Shown: one piece after another, positions 18,501 to 27,342 of the stretch
How positions within the stretch are numbered: position 1 is the first letter of the stretch
Layout: every line of letters starts with the position of its first letter
Source of the DNA: VRUE01 sp963730315
GTDB lineage: Bacteria; Actinomycetota; Thermoleophilia; Solirubrobacterales; 70-9
Direction: 5' to 3'
Length of the DNA stretch: 64,000 nucleotides
Assembly (NCBI GenBank): GCA_963730315.1
Contig: CAVSRD010000016.1
Location: forward strand, 20,914-84,913
The notes under the pieces: generated by a model
What the model was told of the DNA's origin: nothing
What the model saw: the letters and a program-made list of their open reading frames with translations, nothing else
Databases searched by the model: none
Program-made: the position numbers and the translations under genes

Positions 18501-19778
18501 CAGGCCACCGCCGGCGCCGAGGCGCCCATGCGCCAGTCGGTGAAGACAAGCGGGCGCTCGAGCCGGGACACGCGATGGGAGACCAGGAACGAGCGCCGGC
18601 CGACGACCCAGAGCGCTTCGCCGGGGCGGGCGCTGACCACCAGCTCGGCCTCGCTTGAGCTGCGCCCCAGACGCGAGCGGATCGCTTCGCGTTGATCCGG
18701 CGACTGCCGATAGAGGACGACGGTGTCCGCATCGGCGAGCAGGCCCTCGGCGATCCGCGCTTCGCGGCTGCCCTCCTCGCCGGAGGCGCCGAGGTCGGAA
18801 AGCCGGTGGACCACCAGCACGTTCTGGATCCCCCAGCCACGGCAGAGCTTCCAGTTCTCCTGCAGCCACTCGGCGGCGCCGATGTGGCCGGTGAGCCGCC
18901 AGCCCTCCTCGACCACGGTGATCATCTGCGGCGTCGCCCGACCCTCCTCCTCGGCGGCGCGCTTTCGCTCGCCGAGGATCGCCTGCTGCCAGGCGCCGGC
19001 GCAGGCCATCAGGATCCCCAGCGCGGCCGAGTCGCGAACAGCGGAGAGGTCGATCACGACGAGCGGCGCGTCGAGGTCGATCCCCGGCGAGGTCTCGCCG
19101 TCGAACATCCCCCGCAGGTCGCCGGCGCAGAGGCGCTGCAGGGCGAGGGCGGCCTGCCGGCAGGCGGCGGCGAGGCGCTCGGCGCTCTGCGCGGAGACGC
19201 CGGTGACCATCGCCTCGCGGGGGTGAAGCAGCGCCTCGACCACCGCCGGCAGGGTCGGCTCGTCGCGCGCCGCACTCCTCGTTTACCTGGGCGAGGGCGA
19301 CGCGCAGGCCGGCGTCCTCCTCGGGGCCGAGCTCGCGGCGCAGCGCGGCACCTGCGACCGAGCGCAGGAGGCTGAGCTGCCCCTCCGGCCCGCCGCGGCG
19401 GGTGATCGGGTTGAGCCGGAACTCGCCACCGGGATGCAGCGAGATCGGCGTCAGGCCGAGAGCCCGCGCCAGCGGCCCGTACTCGCCCTTGGGGTCGAGC
19501 ACCCAAGCTTGGCGGCCGTGGAGGATCTGGCGGTAGAGGTAGGACTTGACCAGCGTCGACTTGCGCGAGCCGATCGCCCCCAGGACCAGCATGTTCGGCC
19601 CCTGCAGGACCTCCGGGTACAGCAGCCACGGGTCATAGGCGAAGGCCCCGCCATAGGCGTCGCGGCCGATGTAGACGCCGGGGCGGCCGGGGCCGCCGTC
19701 GGCGATGAACGGATAGGCCGCGCAGAGGTGGGCGGTGGTGGCGCTGTGGCCGGGGCGCTCGCAGCTCAGCCGCCTCAC
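18500..19778 (-). CDS. VirB4-like transfer ATPase (one frameshift)
   Basis: The conserved ATPase half of a VirB4/TraC-type secretion motor, about 425 residues. N-terminal parts read VYIGRDAYGGAFAYDPWLLY; the P-loop is LGAIGSRKSTLVKS, where Arg replaces the Gly before Lys. AWVLDPKGEYGPLA and FRLNPI follow. After a one-base frame change near 19275 it resumes DEPTLPAVVEALLH. Walker B region ATPQMITVVEEGWRL and the sensor LVVHRLSDLGASG are visible. GTG 19778 overlaps the SCO6880 stop (GTGA), and its own stop overlaps the TraG ATG. The N-terminal domain of classic VirB4 is provided by the preceding SCO6880-type gene. Confidence 0.82.
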
Positions 19779-21268
19779 TTCAGGCCCCCGGCGAGCAGCA
19801 GGGTGTTGGCGAAGGCGCCGGCCTGCTCTCCGTAGGCGCGCTGCAGCCCGAGCCGGGCGAGGGCGGCCGCGTGCTCGACCTCGCCCTCGGCGCGCTCCAG
19901 CTCGGCCAGGCTGGGGGCGCTGGCGCGCAGCCAACCCGAGAAGTGAAGCTCGGCGTGCCCGTCGGCCAGCTCCTCCTCGCGGCGGGAGACCGCCGCCGCG
20001 CGGCGGCGGGTGCGGGCGGTGGTGACGAAGCCCTGCCGGCTGCGGGCGAGCTCCTCGGCCACCTCGGCGGTCTGCGCTGCCTCGGCACGGCGCATCGCCA
20101 GCGAGTAGGGGACCGGCTCGATCGTCACCGCCACGCTTCGCAGCACCCCGGCGGCCATCAGCAGCGGCACCATGAACATCGGCCCGACGTCCGAGCGCGG
20201 CCAGGAGGAGATCCACCAGGTGGCATGCCAGGCGGAGTCGGTGCGGTAGTGCGGCCAGGACTCCTCGCTCGCCGCGGGCCCCATCAGCGCCGGCTCGACC
20301 CCCTCGCGCTCGGGGTCGGCGAGGGCGAGGCGCTCGCGGCCCCGGCGGCCGAACGGGTCGTAGGCGTCGCGCAGGTGCGCCGCGTACTGGCGCGGGCGCA
20401 GCAGCCCCGAGACGGTGACGTCGGCCATCGCCAGACGCTCGGCCAGGCTCTCGGCCTCGCGCAGCGCCAGCTCGCAGGCCGCCTGCACGCCGCCGCCGAG
20501 CCGGCGCAGCTCGCGGCCACCGCGTCGTTCAGAGACCTGCACTGCGATCAGCACCTCGTGCTCGGTGGCGCTCGGCGCCGCCGACTCGACCAGCTCGACG
20601 TAGGAGCGGACCAGATCGGACTCAAGCGGCACCGCGCGGTCGCGGCTGGCCTGGAAATGGGCGGCCAGCTCGTCGCCGAGCGCGGGGGCGGTCTGCTCGA
20701 GCCACTGCACCCGGCGCACCGGGCTGCCGTCGCGGGCGGTCGAGGCGAGGACGTCCCCCCAGGCGTCGAGGGCGCGCTCCTGCTCGCCGGGGTCGCGGAG
20801 GATGAAGGGGCCGCCCTGCACCGCCAGCGCCGCGGTGTAGGTCCCGGCTCGCCCGTCGCGCAGGATGCCGACCTCGCCGGCGCCGTAGGGGGCCGCCAGC
20901 AGCTCGATCCCGGCCAGCTCGCCGGGCAGGGAGAGCTCGTGGCGGGGCTCGCCGTCGGCGCCGACGCGCGTGCCGCTCGCCGGCGCGGCGCTGCGGTAGC
21001 CGGAGGCGGCGGCGCGGCGGCGAAGCGCCCAGCGAGCCGCGACCGGCGCCCATTCCTCGGCGGTGCGGCCCTCGATCGGCAGCGCGATCAGCGTCGTCGC
21101 GGCGCCGAGGAGAGCCAGCGCCACCACCATCCCGAGCAGGCTGCGCAGCGCGTAGAGGGCGAGGAGGCCGAGGGCGGCGCCGGCGGCGAGCACCGCGAAC
21201 TGGCCGGCGCGCAGCGGCCCGACCAGGGGCCGGCGCTCGATCGGGCCGAAGCGGTAGCGGCGGCTCAC
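19775..21268 (-). CDS. SCO6880-family transfer protein (VirB4 N-terminal-like)
   Basis: A 497-residue intact protein. It begins RRYRFGPIERRPLVGPLRAGQ, then two adjacent helices (FAVLAAGAALGLLALYALRS, LLGMVVALALLGAATTLIAL), a PrgI-like start. The large cytosolic part contains VRRVQWLEQTAPALGDELAA and SWPHYRTDSAWHATWWISSW, the hallmark stretch of SCO6880 proteins of actinobacterial integrative elements. In these systems it replaces the N-terminal domain of VirB4 and is always encoded before the ATPase. The GTG start overlaps the upstream stop (GTGA). Confidence 0.85.
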   Translation of the reverse strand: MSRRYRFGPIERRPLVGPLRAGQFAVLAAGAALGLLALYALRSLLGMVVALALLGAATTLIALPIEGRTAEEWAPVAARWALRRRAAASGYRSAAPASGTRVGADGEPRHELSLPGELAGIELLAAPYGAGEVGILRDGRAGTYTAALAVQGGPFILRDPGEQERALDAWGDVLASTARDGSPVRRVQWLEQTAPALGDELAAHFQASRDRAVPLESDLVRSYVELVESAAPSATEHEVLIAVQVSERRGGRELRRLGGGVQAACELALREAESLAERLAMADVTVSGLLRPRQYAAHLRDAYDPFGRRGRERLALADPEREGVEPALMGPAASEESWPHYRTDSAWHATWWISSWPRSDVGPMFMVPLLMAAGVLRSVAVTIEPVPYSLAMRRAEAAQTAEVAEELARSRQGFVTTARTRRRAAAVSRREEELADGHAELHFSGWLRASAPSLAELERAEGEVEHAAALARLGLQRAYGEQAGAFANTLLLAGGLK

Positions 21269-22969
21269 CGCTTCCCTCCCGCGTCCTCGCCTTTCGATCG
21301 GGGCGACTCGGGGGCTGGGCGCGGCGGGCGCTCGCCCGCGGCCGGGGGCGAGCCGCCCGCCTCAGCGCCGCCCGTCTTCGTCGACGCCTCGCTCTGGCTC
21401 CCAGGTTTCGCCACCGACCCGCCGCCTGCGCCAGGCTCACCCCCGGCCCCTCGCCGGCCGAGCCCGCCGGTGCCTGCGCGCTCGCGGTTCCCGCCAGGCG
21501 CCCCGCCGCGCCCTTCGCCCCCCGCGCCGCCGCCACCGGGACCGCCGCAGCGGCACCCGCCGGCCCGCCAGCCGCCGCCGCGCCCTCCCCGGCACCGGCC
21601 CCCGCCGCGCCGTGTCCCGCGGCCCCCTGGCCGCCGCCGGCTGCGCCGGGGCCCTGGCCAGGCGCGCCGCCGCCCGGGCGGCCCGGCCCGGGGCCGCCTC
21701 CCCCGGCTCCGCCCGAGCCGCCGCCGCCCTCGGCAGCGCTCCACAGCGTCACCCCCGAGCCGCCCGCCCGAGCGGCCCATGTTGCGCAGGATCTGCACGT
21801 CGGAGCCGATCTGCACGGCGCTGACCGCGCCGCCGGCCGAGGAGCGGCGCCCGTAGGCGGCGGCGAGGGCGCCCTCGCTGAAGGGGATCAGTCGCAGCAG
21901 CACGAACGGCGCAAAGCACGCCAGGCACATCAGCGCGGCGGCGGCGAGGACGTGCTCGACCGAGCTGCCTTCTTCGACGACCAGGCTCGCCGCCAGCGAG
22001 ACGATCGCGACGATCACGAACTTCGAGCCGATCAGCGCCACCAGCAGCTCGCCGGTGCGCCGCAGCGCCCCGGTCCAGCGCGGCCAGATCGAGCCGGCGA
22101 GGGCGAGGGGCATGAACAGCGAGACGGCGTAGACCGCCGCGTCGCGCATCAGCAGCTCCAGCCAGACGAAGAAGGCGGCGAAGGCGCCGACGATCGCGGC
22201 GAGGAAGCCGACGAAGAGCGGCATCGCGACCGCCCCGGCTGCCTGCGTCCCGAGCCCTTCGCTCGGCGCGCTCCCGCCGGCGCTCCCGAGCTGCTTGCCG
22301 GCCTGGCCGCCGACGTGGCCGAGGTCGCCGATCGCCGCTTCGAAGAAGCGCGTGGAGTCGTGGTGGGTGGCGTTGGCGATCGCCGCCGAGAGCCCGTCGG
22401 TGCAGCTGATCAGAAGCTGCACGACGGCGAAGGCGAGGCTGGTGCCGAGGAAGGCGAGCGGCACGTTGAGCAGCAAGACCCGCGCGAGCAGGCCGGGGCT
22501 GCCCTGGGCGATCCCCTCGAGGATCGCCAACAGCAGCATCGCCGCCGCCAAGACAGCGGCGATCGCCGCCATTCGCCAGTAGGCGCGCAGGAAGCCTTCG
22601 GTGTCAAGGCGCGGCGTGGTCGAGGAGTCGATCGCCTTGACGACCTGCCCCATCAGCCAGCTCGCCCCTTCGGCGACCCAGCTGGTCAGCTGCTTGAAGA
22701 CGTCGTTGCCGAGGCCCTTGATCGCGCCGGTCACCGGGCGCGGTGATCGCCCCGCTCACCGCGCCGCTGACCTGATTGCAGACGTCGCCGACCGGGTTGC
22801 CGATGCCGATCGCCCCGGTCACGGTGCCGACCGGGCCGCTGCCGATGTCGCAGGCGATGTTCGCCTGCGCTCGCGGGGGCTGGGGCTGGGCGAGCAGCGC
22901 GATCGCGGCCAGCAGCAGGCAGGCGAGGGCGCCCCCGCCCAGCCTGATCGCTTTGGCGCGCCGCCCCAT
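21265..22969 (-). CDS. TrbL/VirB6-like channel protein (frameshifted)
   Basis: Starts at ATG 22969, 4 bases after the previous stop, with a signal peptide (GGGALACLLLAAIALLAQPQ) and ANIACDIGSGPVG. After a frame change near 22740 it continues GAIKGLGNDVFKQLTSWVAE and about six transmembrane helices (AAIAAVLAAAMLLLAILEGI, PLFVGFLAAIVGAFAAFFVW and others). The PFVLLRLIPFSEGALAAAYG segment ends the membrane part. A long Gly/Ala/Pro-rich tail follows, read in two frames (shifts near 21770 and 21440), ending SPRSKGEDAGGKR. This is the polytopic inner-membrane component of the channel. Total length is about 565 residues. Confidence 0.75.
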
Positions 22970-22973
22970 CGGC

Positions 22974-23663
22974 CTAAGGCGCCAGCGCATAGCTGCGCAG
23001 GGAGCGGGCGAGGCGCAGGACGTCATAGCCGCCGAGCGCGCCGGGCTTGGTCGCCAGCCGCGGGGTCGGGCCGAAGCCCGCCCGGGTGGCGGCGATCCGC
23101 CAGCGCCCGCCCGTCCACAGCAGTTCGCTGCGGCTGGTGCCGAAGTAGGCGGCCGGCTGCACCGAGCCGGCGTTGCCGAGCAGGGTGAACCCCCAGGTCT
23201 CGACTTCGGCCCGACCTGGCTCGTAGCGCAGCACCCGGTAGCCGATCGGCACCGCCGCATACAGCGTGCTCAGGCCGTGGGCGATGCCGACGCCGATCGG
23301 CCCGGCGGCGATCCGCCGGGCGCCGGGGCCGTTGGCCGCCAGCATCGCCGCCGCGTAGTCGGGCGTCGCCAGCGCTCGCACCCGCGCCCGCAGCACGCCG
23401 GGGCGCAGGATCGCCGGGGCGGCGAAGGATTGCTGGTAGGCGGCGATCGCCGCCGCGGCGCCGGCCGGGGTCTGCGGGAAGGAGACGGGGACGCCGGCAG
23501 CCGTCCGCGCCCCGGTCGGGCTGGGTGCCGTGGCGCGGACGGCCGTGGGCGCGGGAGGGGAGGGCGCGGTGGCGCGGCCACACACGACGCCCACCGCCAG
23601 CGCGGCGAGGAGCGGCGCCGCGCGGCGGGCGAGGCGGCCCGCGCCGGTATCGGCGCGCCTCAT
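22974..23663 (-). CDS. Membrane-anchored transfer operon protein
   Basis: A 229-residue protein with an N-terminal membrane anchor (LARRAAPLLAALAVGVVCGR) and a Pro/Thr/Ala linker. The extracytoplasmic domain runs from FPQTPAGAAAAIAAYQQSFA to a C-terminal WGFTLLGNAGSVQPAAYF, LLWTGGRWRI, which looks like an NTF2/VirB8-type fold. It sits where VirB8-like assembly factors occur in such operons, so a scaffold role is inferred. The ATG overlaps the upstream stop as TGATG. Confidence 0.65.
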   Translation of the reverse strand: MRRADTGAGRLARRAAPLLAALAVGVVCGRATAPSPPAPTAVRATAPSPTGARTAAGVPVSFPQTPAGAAAAIAAYQQSFAAPAILRPGVLRARVRALATPDYAAAMLAANGPGARRIAAGPIGVGIAHGLSTLYAAVPIGYRVLRYEPGRAEVETWGFTLLGNAGSVQPAAYFGTSRSELLWTGGRWRIAATRAGFGPTPRLATKPGALGGYDVLRLARSLRSYALAP

Positions 23664-24019
23664 TTGAGCGCCGTCCCGGCGTCGAGGAAGAAGTTGATGA
23701 TCGCCGCGACCGCGCCGACGCAGAAGGCGCCCAGCACCGAGACGAGGACCTTGCTCTTGCCGTTGTCGGACTGGCTGTAGTTGGAGGTGCGCGAGCCCAG
23801 CGCCCACTGGCCGACGCCGAGCAGGAAGCCGACGACGCAGCCGAGCAGGACGAAGGCGGCGAGGCCGTTGACCAGCTTGGTCGCCGCCGGCATCCCCGGC
23901 AGTCCGTTGGGATTGGGCTTGACGGCGACCGCGGCCAGGTAGCCGACGGCTTCGGCCTTCTCGCCGGCCTTGGCCAGCAGTTCGCCGGCGGGTAGGGAGG
24001 TGAGCGCTTCGAGTTGCAC
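23660..24019 (-). CDS. Two-helix membrane protein (VirB2/TrbC-like candidate)
   Basis: A 119-residue first gene of the secretion operon. After a helical N-terminus (QLEALTSLPAGELLAKAGEK) it has two transmembrane helices, LAAFVLLGCVVGFLLGVGQW and VLVSVLGAFCVGAVAAIINF, joined by a short polar loop. The size, topology and position resemble pilin-like VirB2/TrbC or DUF6112-type proteins of actinobacterial elements. GTG 24019 is preferred because AAAGGAG lies 8-9 bases upstream. Confidence 0.68.
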   Translation of the reverse strand: MQLEALTSLPAGELLAKAGEKAEAVGYLAAVAVKPNPNGLPGMPAATKLVNGLAAFVLLGCVVGFLLGVGQWALGSRTSNYSQSDNGKSKVLVSVLGAFCVGAVAAIINFFLDAGTALK

Positions 24020-24058
24020 GGGCGGGGCTCCTTTGCGTGGGCGGGATTGCGCGCCCAT

Positions 24059-24086
24059 TGGCCAGCGGGGAGCCCGGCTGCACCGG
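24059..24086 (-). promoter_or_regulatory. Bipartite transfer-gene motif, site C (secretion operon)
   Basis: Read on the minus strand: CCGGTGCA, 11 bases, CGCTGGCCA, an exact match. It ends 39 bases before the GTG of the first secretion gene and points toward it. Confidence 0.7.
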
Positions 24087-24224
24087 GTGATCTGAAGAAA
24101 AGTGCGGCGGCCGGCCGGTTAGGCGCCGGTGCCCTGGCCGGACGTCGTGCCCAGCCCCCCGGCCGCCTACACTCGAAGCGCCTGATTAATCCGCCTGGAG
24201 AGGCAGCTACCGCAGGAGGCCGAG

Positions 24225-24880
24225 ATGAGCAAGCTGAAACCGTCGACCCGCAGCCTGGCGAGCGCGGCGCTGATCTTTTCGATCGCGGCGTTCGTCGCCG
24301 CGATGATCGGGGTCGCGACCGGCGCGCCGACCCAGGTGATCGTGCGCAAGGGCCAGATCGCCCCCGGCGCCGTAACCGCGGCGGCGCTCGCCGAGGGTGC
24401 GGTCCACGCCAAGGCCCTGGCCAAGAACGCCGTCCACCCGAAGGCGCTTGCGAAGGGGGCGGTTCACTCCAGGAACCTCGCCTCAGCATCGGTCAACAAG
24501 CGGATCCTCAGGAAGGAAGCGGTGACCGCCGCGGCGCTGGCGCGCGACGCGGTGACCGCCGCGGCGATCGCGCCCGGATCGATTCAGGGCTATGCGCTCG
24601 GCCCGGAGACCTTGCAGACGAAAGCGATCGCCGACCTGGACGCAGTCGGCCGCCAACAGCGAATGGACTGCCTCTAACACCGAAGCGGCGCTCTGCGCGC
24701 CCGGCGAAGCGCTGCTCGGTCCCAGGGCTTGCCTTCACCGACCCCGGCAACGGCGAGGTCTGCATGGCTACAGGCGCTGCCGGTTCTGAACGGGGAAGAC
24801 GAGGGGCGTGACCGGACGGATCACGAGCGAATGCCGGAGGCACGGCGACGGCCGAGATCGCGGCGCTCTGCCTCAAATAG
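24225..24880 (+). CDS. Anchored repeat protein with ALCLK C-terminus, paralog A (frameshifted)
   Basis: Begins MSKLKPSTRSLASAALIFSI with one membrane helix, then QVIVRKGQIAPGAVTAAALA. Roughly ten-residue repeats follow (GAVHAKALAK, NAVHPKALAK, GAVHSRNLAS). After frame changes near 24650, 24720, 24790 and 24845 the C-terminal domain reads ANSEWTASNTEAALCAPGEA, PGNGEVCMA, GVTGRITSE and GGTATAEIAALCLK-stop. Each piece matches, in order, the protein at 47070-47719, which justifies joining them. It is probably an exported surface protein. AGGAGG precedes the ATG. Confidence 0.65.
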
Positions 24881-25028
24881 AGCTCCGTCGGCCACGACCT
24901 GACAGCGCCAGGCCATGGGGCAAAGGTCCCTGTCTCCTGGACACAGAAGGGGACGACTGGAACTCAACTGGGCATGGCGGTGAATCGAGCAGCACGCCAG
25001 CAGGTTGGAGGTTGAACGAAAGTCAAGA

Positions 25029-25059
25029 GCCGGCCTGGTCCATCCAGCGCCAGGCCGGC
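25029..25059 (-). terminator. Hairpin ending a minus-strand micro-transcript
   Basis: A perfect 10-bp stem (GCCGGCCTGG, 25029-25038, with CCAGGCCGGC, 25050-25059), 21 bases after the stop of a 19-residue reading frame on the same strand. CTCTTGACTTT follows. Confidence 0.6.
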
Positions 25060-25080
25060 CCCTGCCAGCGTCGTGTCTGT

Positions 25081-25140
25081 CTACGCGGCCTTGAGGACCA
25101 TGCAGCTCACCTGAGCCGGCGCCACCTTCGTGACCTTCAT
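25081..25140 (-). CDS. Candidate 19-residue peptide
   Basis: MKVTKVAPAQVSCMVLKAA. A strong ribosome site (GGGGAGGGGG) lies about 10 bases before the ATG, and an intrinsic-terminator-like hairpin follows, so the unit has everything a small gene needs. The peptide is amphipathic with one Cys. It lies between the repeat protein and a regulator. Function unknown; a signalling peptide, a RiPP precursor or a chance frame are all possible. Confidence 0.35.
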   Translation of the reverse strand: MKVTKVAPAQVSCMVLKAA

Positions 25141-25264
25141 CGGATGTCTCACCCCCTCCCCTGACTCGGCCTAGCGAAGCTCGCCAGGAGGACTCAGGGA
25201 AGAATGCTAAAGAAGTCTCCAGTATCCGATGCATTGTGAGTATGCACTTTCCGATGTAAAGGTG

Positions 25265-25278
25265 CAGCGCTTGCGCTG
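25265..25278. promoter_or_regulatory. Palindrome before the wHTH regulator
   Basis: CAGCGC-TT-GCGCTG, a perfect 6-2-6 inverted repeat about 50 bases before the start of the regulator at 25327. It is a candidate autoregulatory operator. Confidence 0.4.
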
Positions 25279-25326
25279 TAAGCTTTCTGAGTGCAGGGGA
25301 AATCTCGACGCAAAGGAGCGGCAGCG

Positions 25327-25947
25327 GTGGCGACGACTCAACGGGCAGGGCGGCGACGGAAGCGGATCGAGGAAGTCGTCGGCTATGCCGTGAACCACCG
25401 CACGCGGGTCCACATCCTGATCATCCTCAACGAAGGCACCTTCACCGCCAAGGAGATCGCGGAAATCATCGGCGAGCCGCTGAACAACGTCTCCAACCAC
25501 ATCCGCGAGCTGCTCGATGCCGGCTCCATCGAACTCGCCAAGACCGAGATGGTCCGCAATACCCAGCAGCACTACTACCGGGCAGTCGAGATCCCGCACT
25601 ACTCCGACGAGGAAGTCGCCGAAATGACCCCTGAGCAAGTCCGGGTGACCTCGGGCCTCGTCATACAGTCGATGATCGCCGAGATCATGGCCGCACTGTG
25701 GGCGGGCAAGATGGAGGCTGACCCGCTGGTCTGGCTGGCCTGGGATTGGCGCAACGTCGACGACCAGGGCCGCCAGGAAATCGCCGACGAGCAGGAACGC
25801 TCCTGGCAGCGAATTCAGGAAATTGAGATCGAGGCCACTAACCGCCGGGCCGATAGCAACGAGGAAGCCGTCTCAATCCTCGTTGCTCAGAGCCGGCTTC
25901 GAGCGCGCCCGCAAAGGTCCAAGGCCGCCTCACTCATCAAACGATGA
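25327..25947 (+). CDS. Winged-helix (ArsR-like) transcriptional regulator
   Basis: A 206-residue protein. The N-terminal wHTH is clear: NHRTRVHILIILNEGTFTAK, EIAEIIGEPLNNVSNHIREL, LDAGSIELAKTE and a beta-hairpin NTQQHYYRAVE. The rest is helical and acidic (EVAEMTPEQVRVTSGLVIQS) with an unknown effector or dimer role. GTG 25327 is chosen for AAAGGAG 8 bases upstream; GTG 25291 is an alternative. It is followed by a second wHTH gene of similar kind, suggesting a regulatory block between the secretion operon and the integrase end. Confidence 0.8.
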   Translation: MATTQRAGRRRKRIEEVVGYAVNHRTRVHILIILNEGTFTAKEIAEIIGEPLNNVSNHIRELLDAGSIELAKTEMVRNTQQHYYRAVEIPHYSDEEVAEMTPEQVRVTSGLVIQSMIAEIMAALWAGKMEADPLVWLAWDWRNVDDQGRQEIADEQERSWQRIQEIEIEATNRRADSNEEAVSILVAQSRLRARPQRSKAASLIKR

Positions 25948-26197
25948 GTGAGGTTCCGTTGCCGTTTGACGGCGGCGTTCCCATCTGGAACCTTCCAATA
26001 GTCGACTAGAACCGACTGCCTTTCCGCGCGACTGGGTGGGGGCAGGACGGCCCGGCACAGGGACGCTGGCGGCGGCGGGGGCGGTTCCTCCCTTCACCCG
26101 CCGCGCCAGCGGCCGGGGTCGCGGAGATCGCCCATGCAAGAGATTCCTCCAACGCCACCACAGAAGAATGCTCCCCGTTCGCGGCCGAGCGGAGTGC

Positions 26198-26476
26198 ATG
26201 TCGGCTGAGCGAGACGAGTCGTATCCCTTCGATTGGGTGCGGCTCGTCTCCTCGGCTGTGCACCCGTCCAAGGTGGCGATCGTCGAGGCAATGGCCTGGA
26301 TCGGCGAGCCGTTGTCGGCCAACCTCCTCGAGCACGTCTTCGAGGGCCAGTACGGCTTGTCGTTGCTCAGCTACCACCTGAAGCGGCTGGCGGAGATGGG
26401 CGTGATCGAAGAGGTCGGCACCCGCCCGGCCCGCGGCGCCACCGAGCATTTCTTCTTCTTCGCGGGGGAGCGGTGA
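26198..26476 (+). CDS. Small winged-helix regulator
   Basis: A 92-residue ArsR-like wHTH: FDWVRLVSSAVHPSKVAIVE, AMAWIGEPLSANLLEHVFEG, LSLLSYHLKRLAEMGVIEEV, then a wing ending ATEHFFFFAGER. It is the DNA-binding domain alone. The start is supported by GGAG 6 bases upstream. Its stop overlaps the GTG of the next gene (GTGA), which points to a two-component regulatory pair. Confidence 0.75.
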   Translation: MSAERDESYPFDWVRLVSSAVHPSKVAIVEAMAWIGEPLSANLLEHVFEGQYGLSLLSYHLKRLAEMGVIEEVGTRPARGATEHFFFFAGER

Positions 26477-26853
26477 ACATCCGGCTCAGCGCAGCTCACC
26501 GCGACGCCCTCTACGAGCACATCCTGAACCGCTTGAGCGGCATAGCCGACCTGTGGAAGGCTGTTGATGAGCAGGAGTTCGAGCAAGCGGCTCGGCTGGG
26601 CTGGGAATACTCCGACTACCTGCGGTTGATCCTGGATGACCTTGGCTGGGGATATGGCCCAGGCAGAACGATCAGCCTGAGCGCGCCACCCGACGTTCTC
26701 CAGCGAGTCTTCACCCGCCTGCGGGAGCTGACGATCGGCCTCCAGGAGAGCGAAGCGGACGACTGGGCCGAGATGCGCGAACGGGTCGACCGCAATCGGA
26801 TGGTCGTGGAAGCCTGCGACAAGGTGCTCGGCGAATTGGACTTCGAGGAGTAG
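26473..26853 (+). CDS. Helical protein coupled to the wHTH regulator
   Basis: A 126-residue all-helical protein: RDALYEHILNRLSGIADLWK, ARLGWEYSDYLRLILDDLGW, VLQRVFTRLRELTIGLQESE. It is a clear paralog of the protein at 43266-43673 (LYEAVCNHLSGLGDIW, DIGW, VLARVLIRLRAEAED), which also sits beside HTH regulators. It is probably a partner or sensor of these regulators; the family is not named. Confidence 0.7.
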   Translation: MNIRLSAAHRDALYEHILNRLSGIADLWKAVDEQEFEQAARLGWEYSDYLRLILDDLGWGYGPGRTISLSAPPDVLQRVFTRLRELTIGLQESEADDWAEMRERVDRNRMVVEACDKVLGELDFEE

Positions 26854-26863
26854 GGAGCGTTTC

Positions 26864-27142
26864 TCAGCCCTTCGGCAGCAGCTTGGCCGGGTCGGCGTCG
26901 AGACCACGCGCCAGCTTGAGGATGTTCTTGTAGGTCAGGTTGCGCTCGCCGCGCTCGATCTGGCCGACGTAGGTCCAGTGGACGCCGGCGGCGTCGGCCA
27001 GGGTCTCCTGGGTGAGGCCGGCAGCCTTCCGCAGCTCGACCAGCCGACGGCCGAAGGCCACCAGCTCCGGATCCTTGTCGTCGGTCTGCTTGCGGCTCGC
27101 CTTCGGAACTGCCGAGGGCCGCCGCTTCGAGGTCTTCGCCAT
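26864..27142 (-). CDS. XRE-family transcriptional regulator
   Basis: A 92-residue protein. A basic N-terminus (MAKTSKRRPSAVPKASRKQT) is followed by a Cro/C1 HTH: FGRRLVELRKAAGLTQETLA, VHWTYVGQIERGERNLTYKN, ILKLARGLDADPAKLLPKG. It is convergent with the previous pair, 10 bases between stops. A longer start at 27166 is possible. It lacks the W-containing tail of the other XRE proteins here and so is a different subfamily. Confidence 0.82.
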   Translation of the reverse strand: MAKTSKRRPSAVPKASRKQTDDKDPELVAFGRRLVELRKAAGLTQETLADAAGVHWTYVGQIERGERNLTYKNILKLARGLDADPAKLLPKG

Positions 27143-27342
27143 GCGGGGTGCATCACCGCACGGCACAGACGATCTATCCAGAGACTTGTCGTATACAGAC
27201 GATCCGTCTAGTCTCCCTGACCGCCTGGCCGGGACTCAGCTTCACCCCCCTCGGCCAGGCGATAACTGAGATCAGCCAGAGACGGCGGGAGGGCCGCCCC
27301 GGATGCTCCGGGTCGGTATCGACGCCGGCCCGAGCAACCAGC

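Noticed and set aside
16788..20216. A single 1142-residue minus-strand protein
   Set aside because: It joins parts of two genes: the VirB4-like ATPase and TraG each have their own overlapping start, and the middle stretch is a wrong-frame bridge caused by a frameshift near 19275.
19871..21856. A 661-codon plus-strand frame
   Set aside because: It is antisense to the SCO6880 protein, an intact gene with recognisable motifs.
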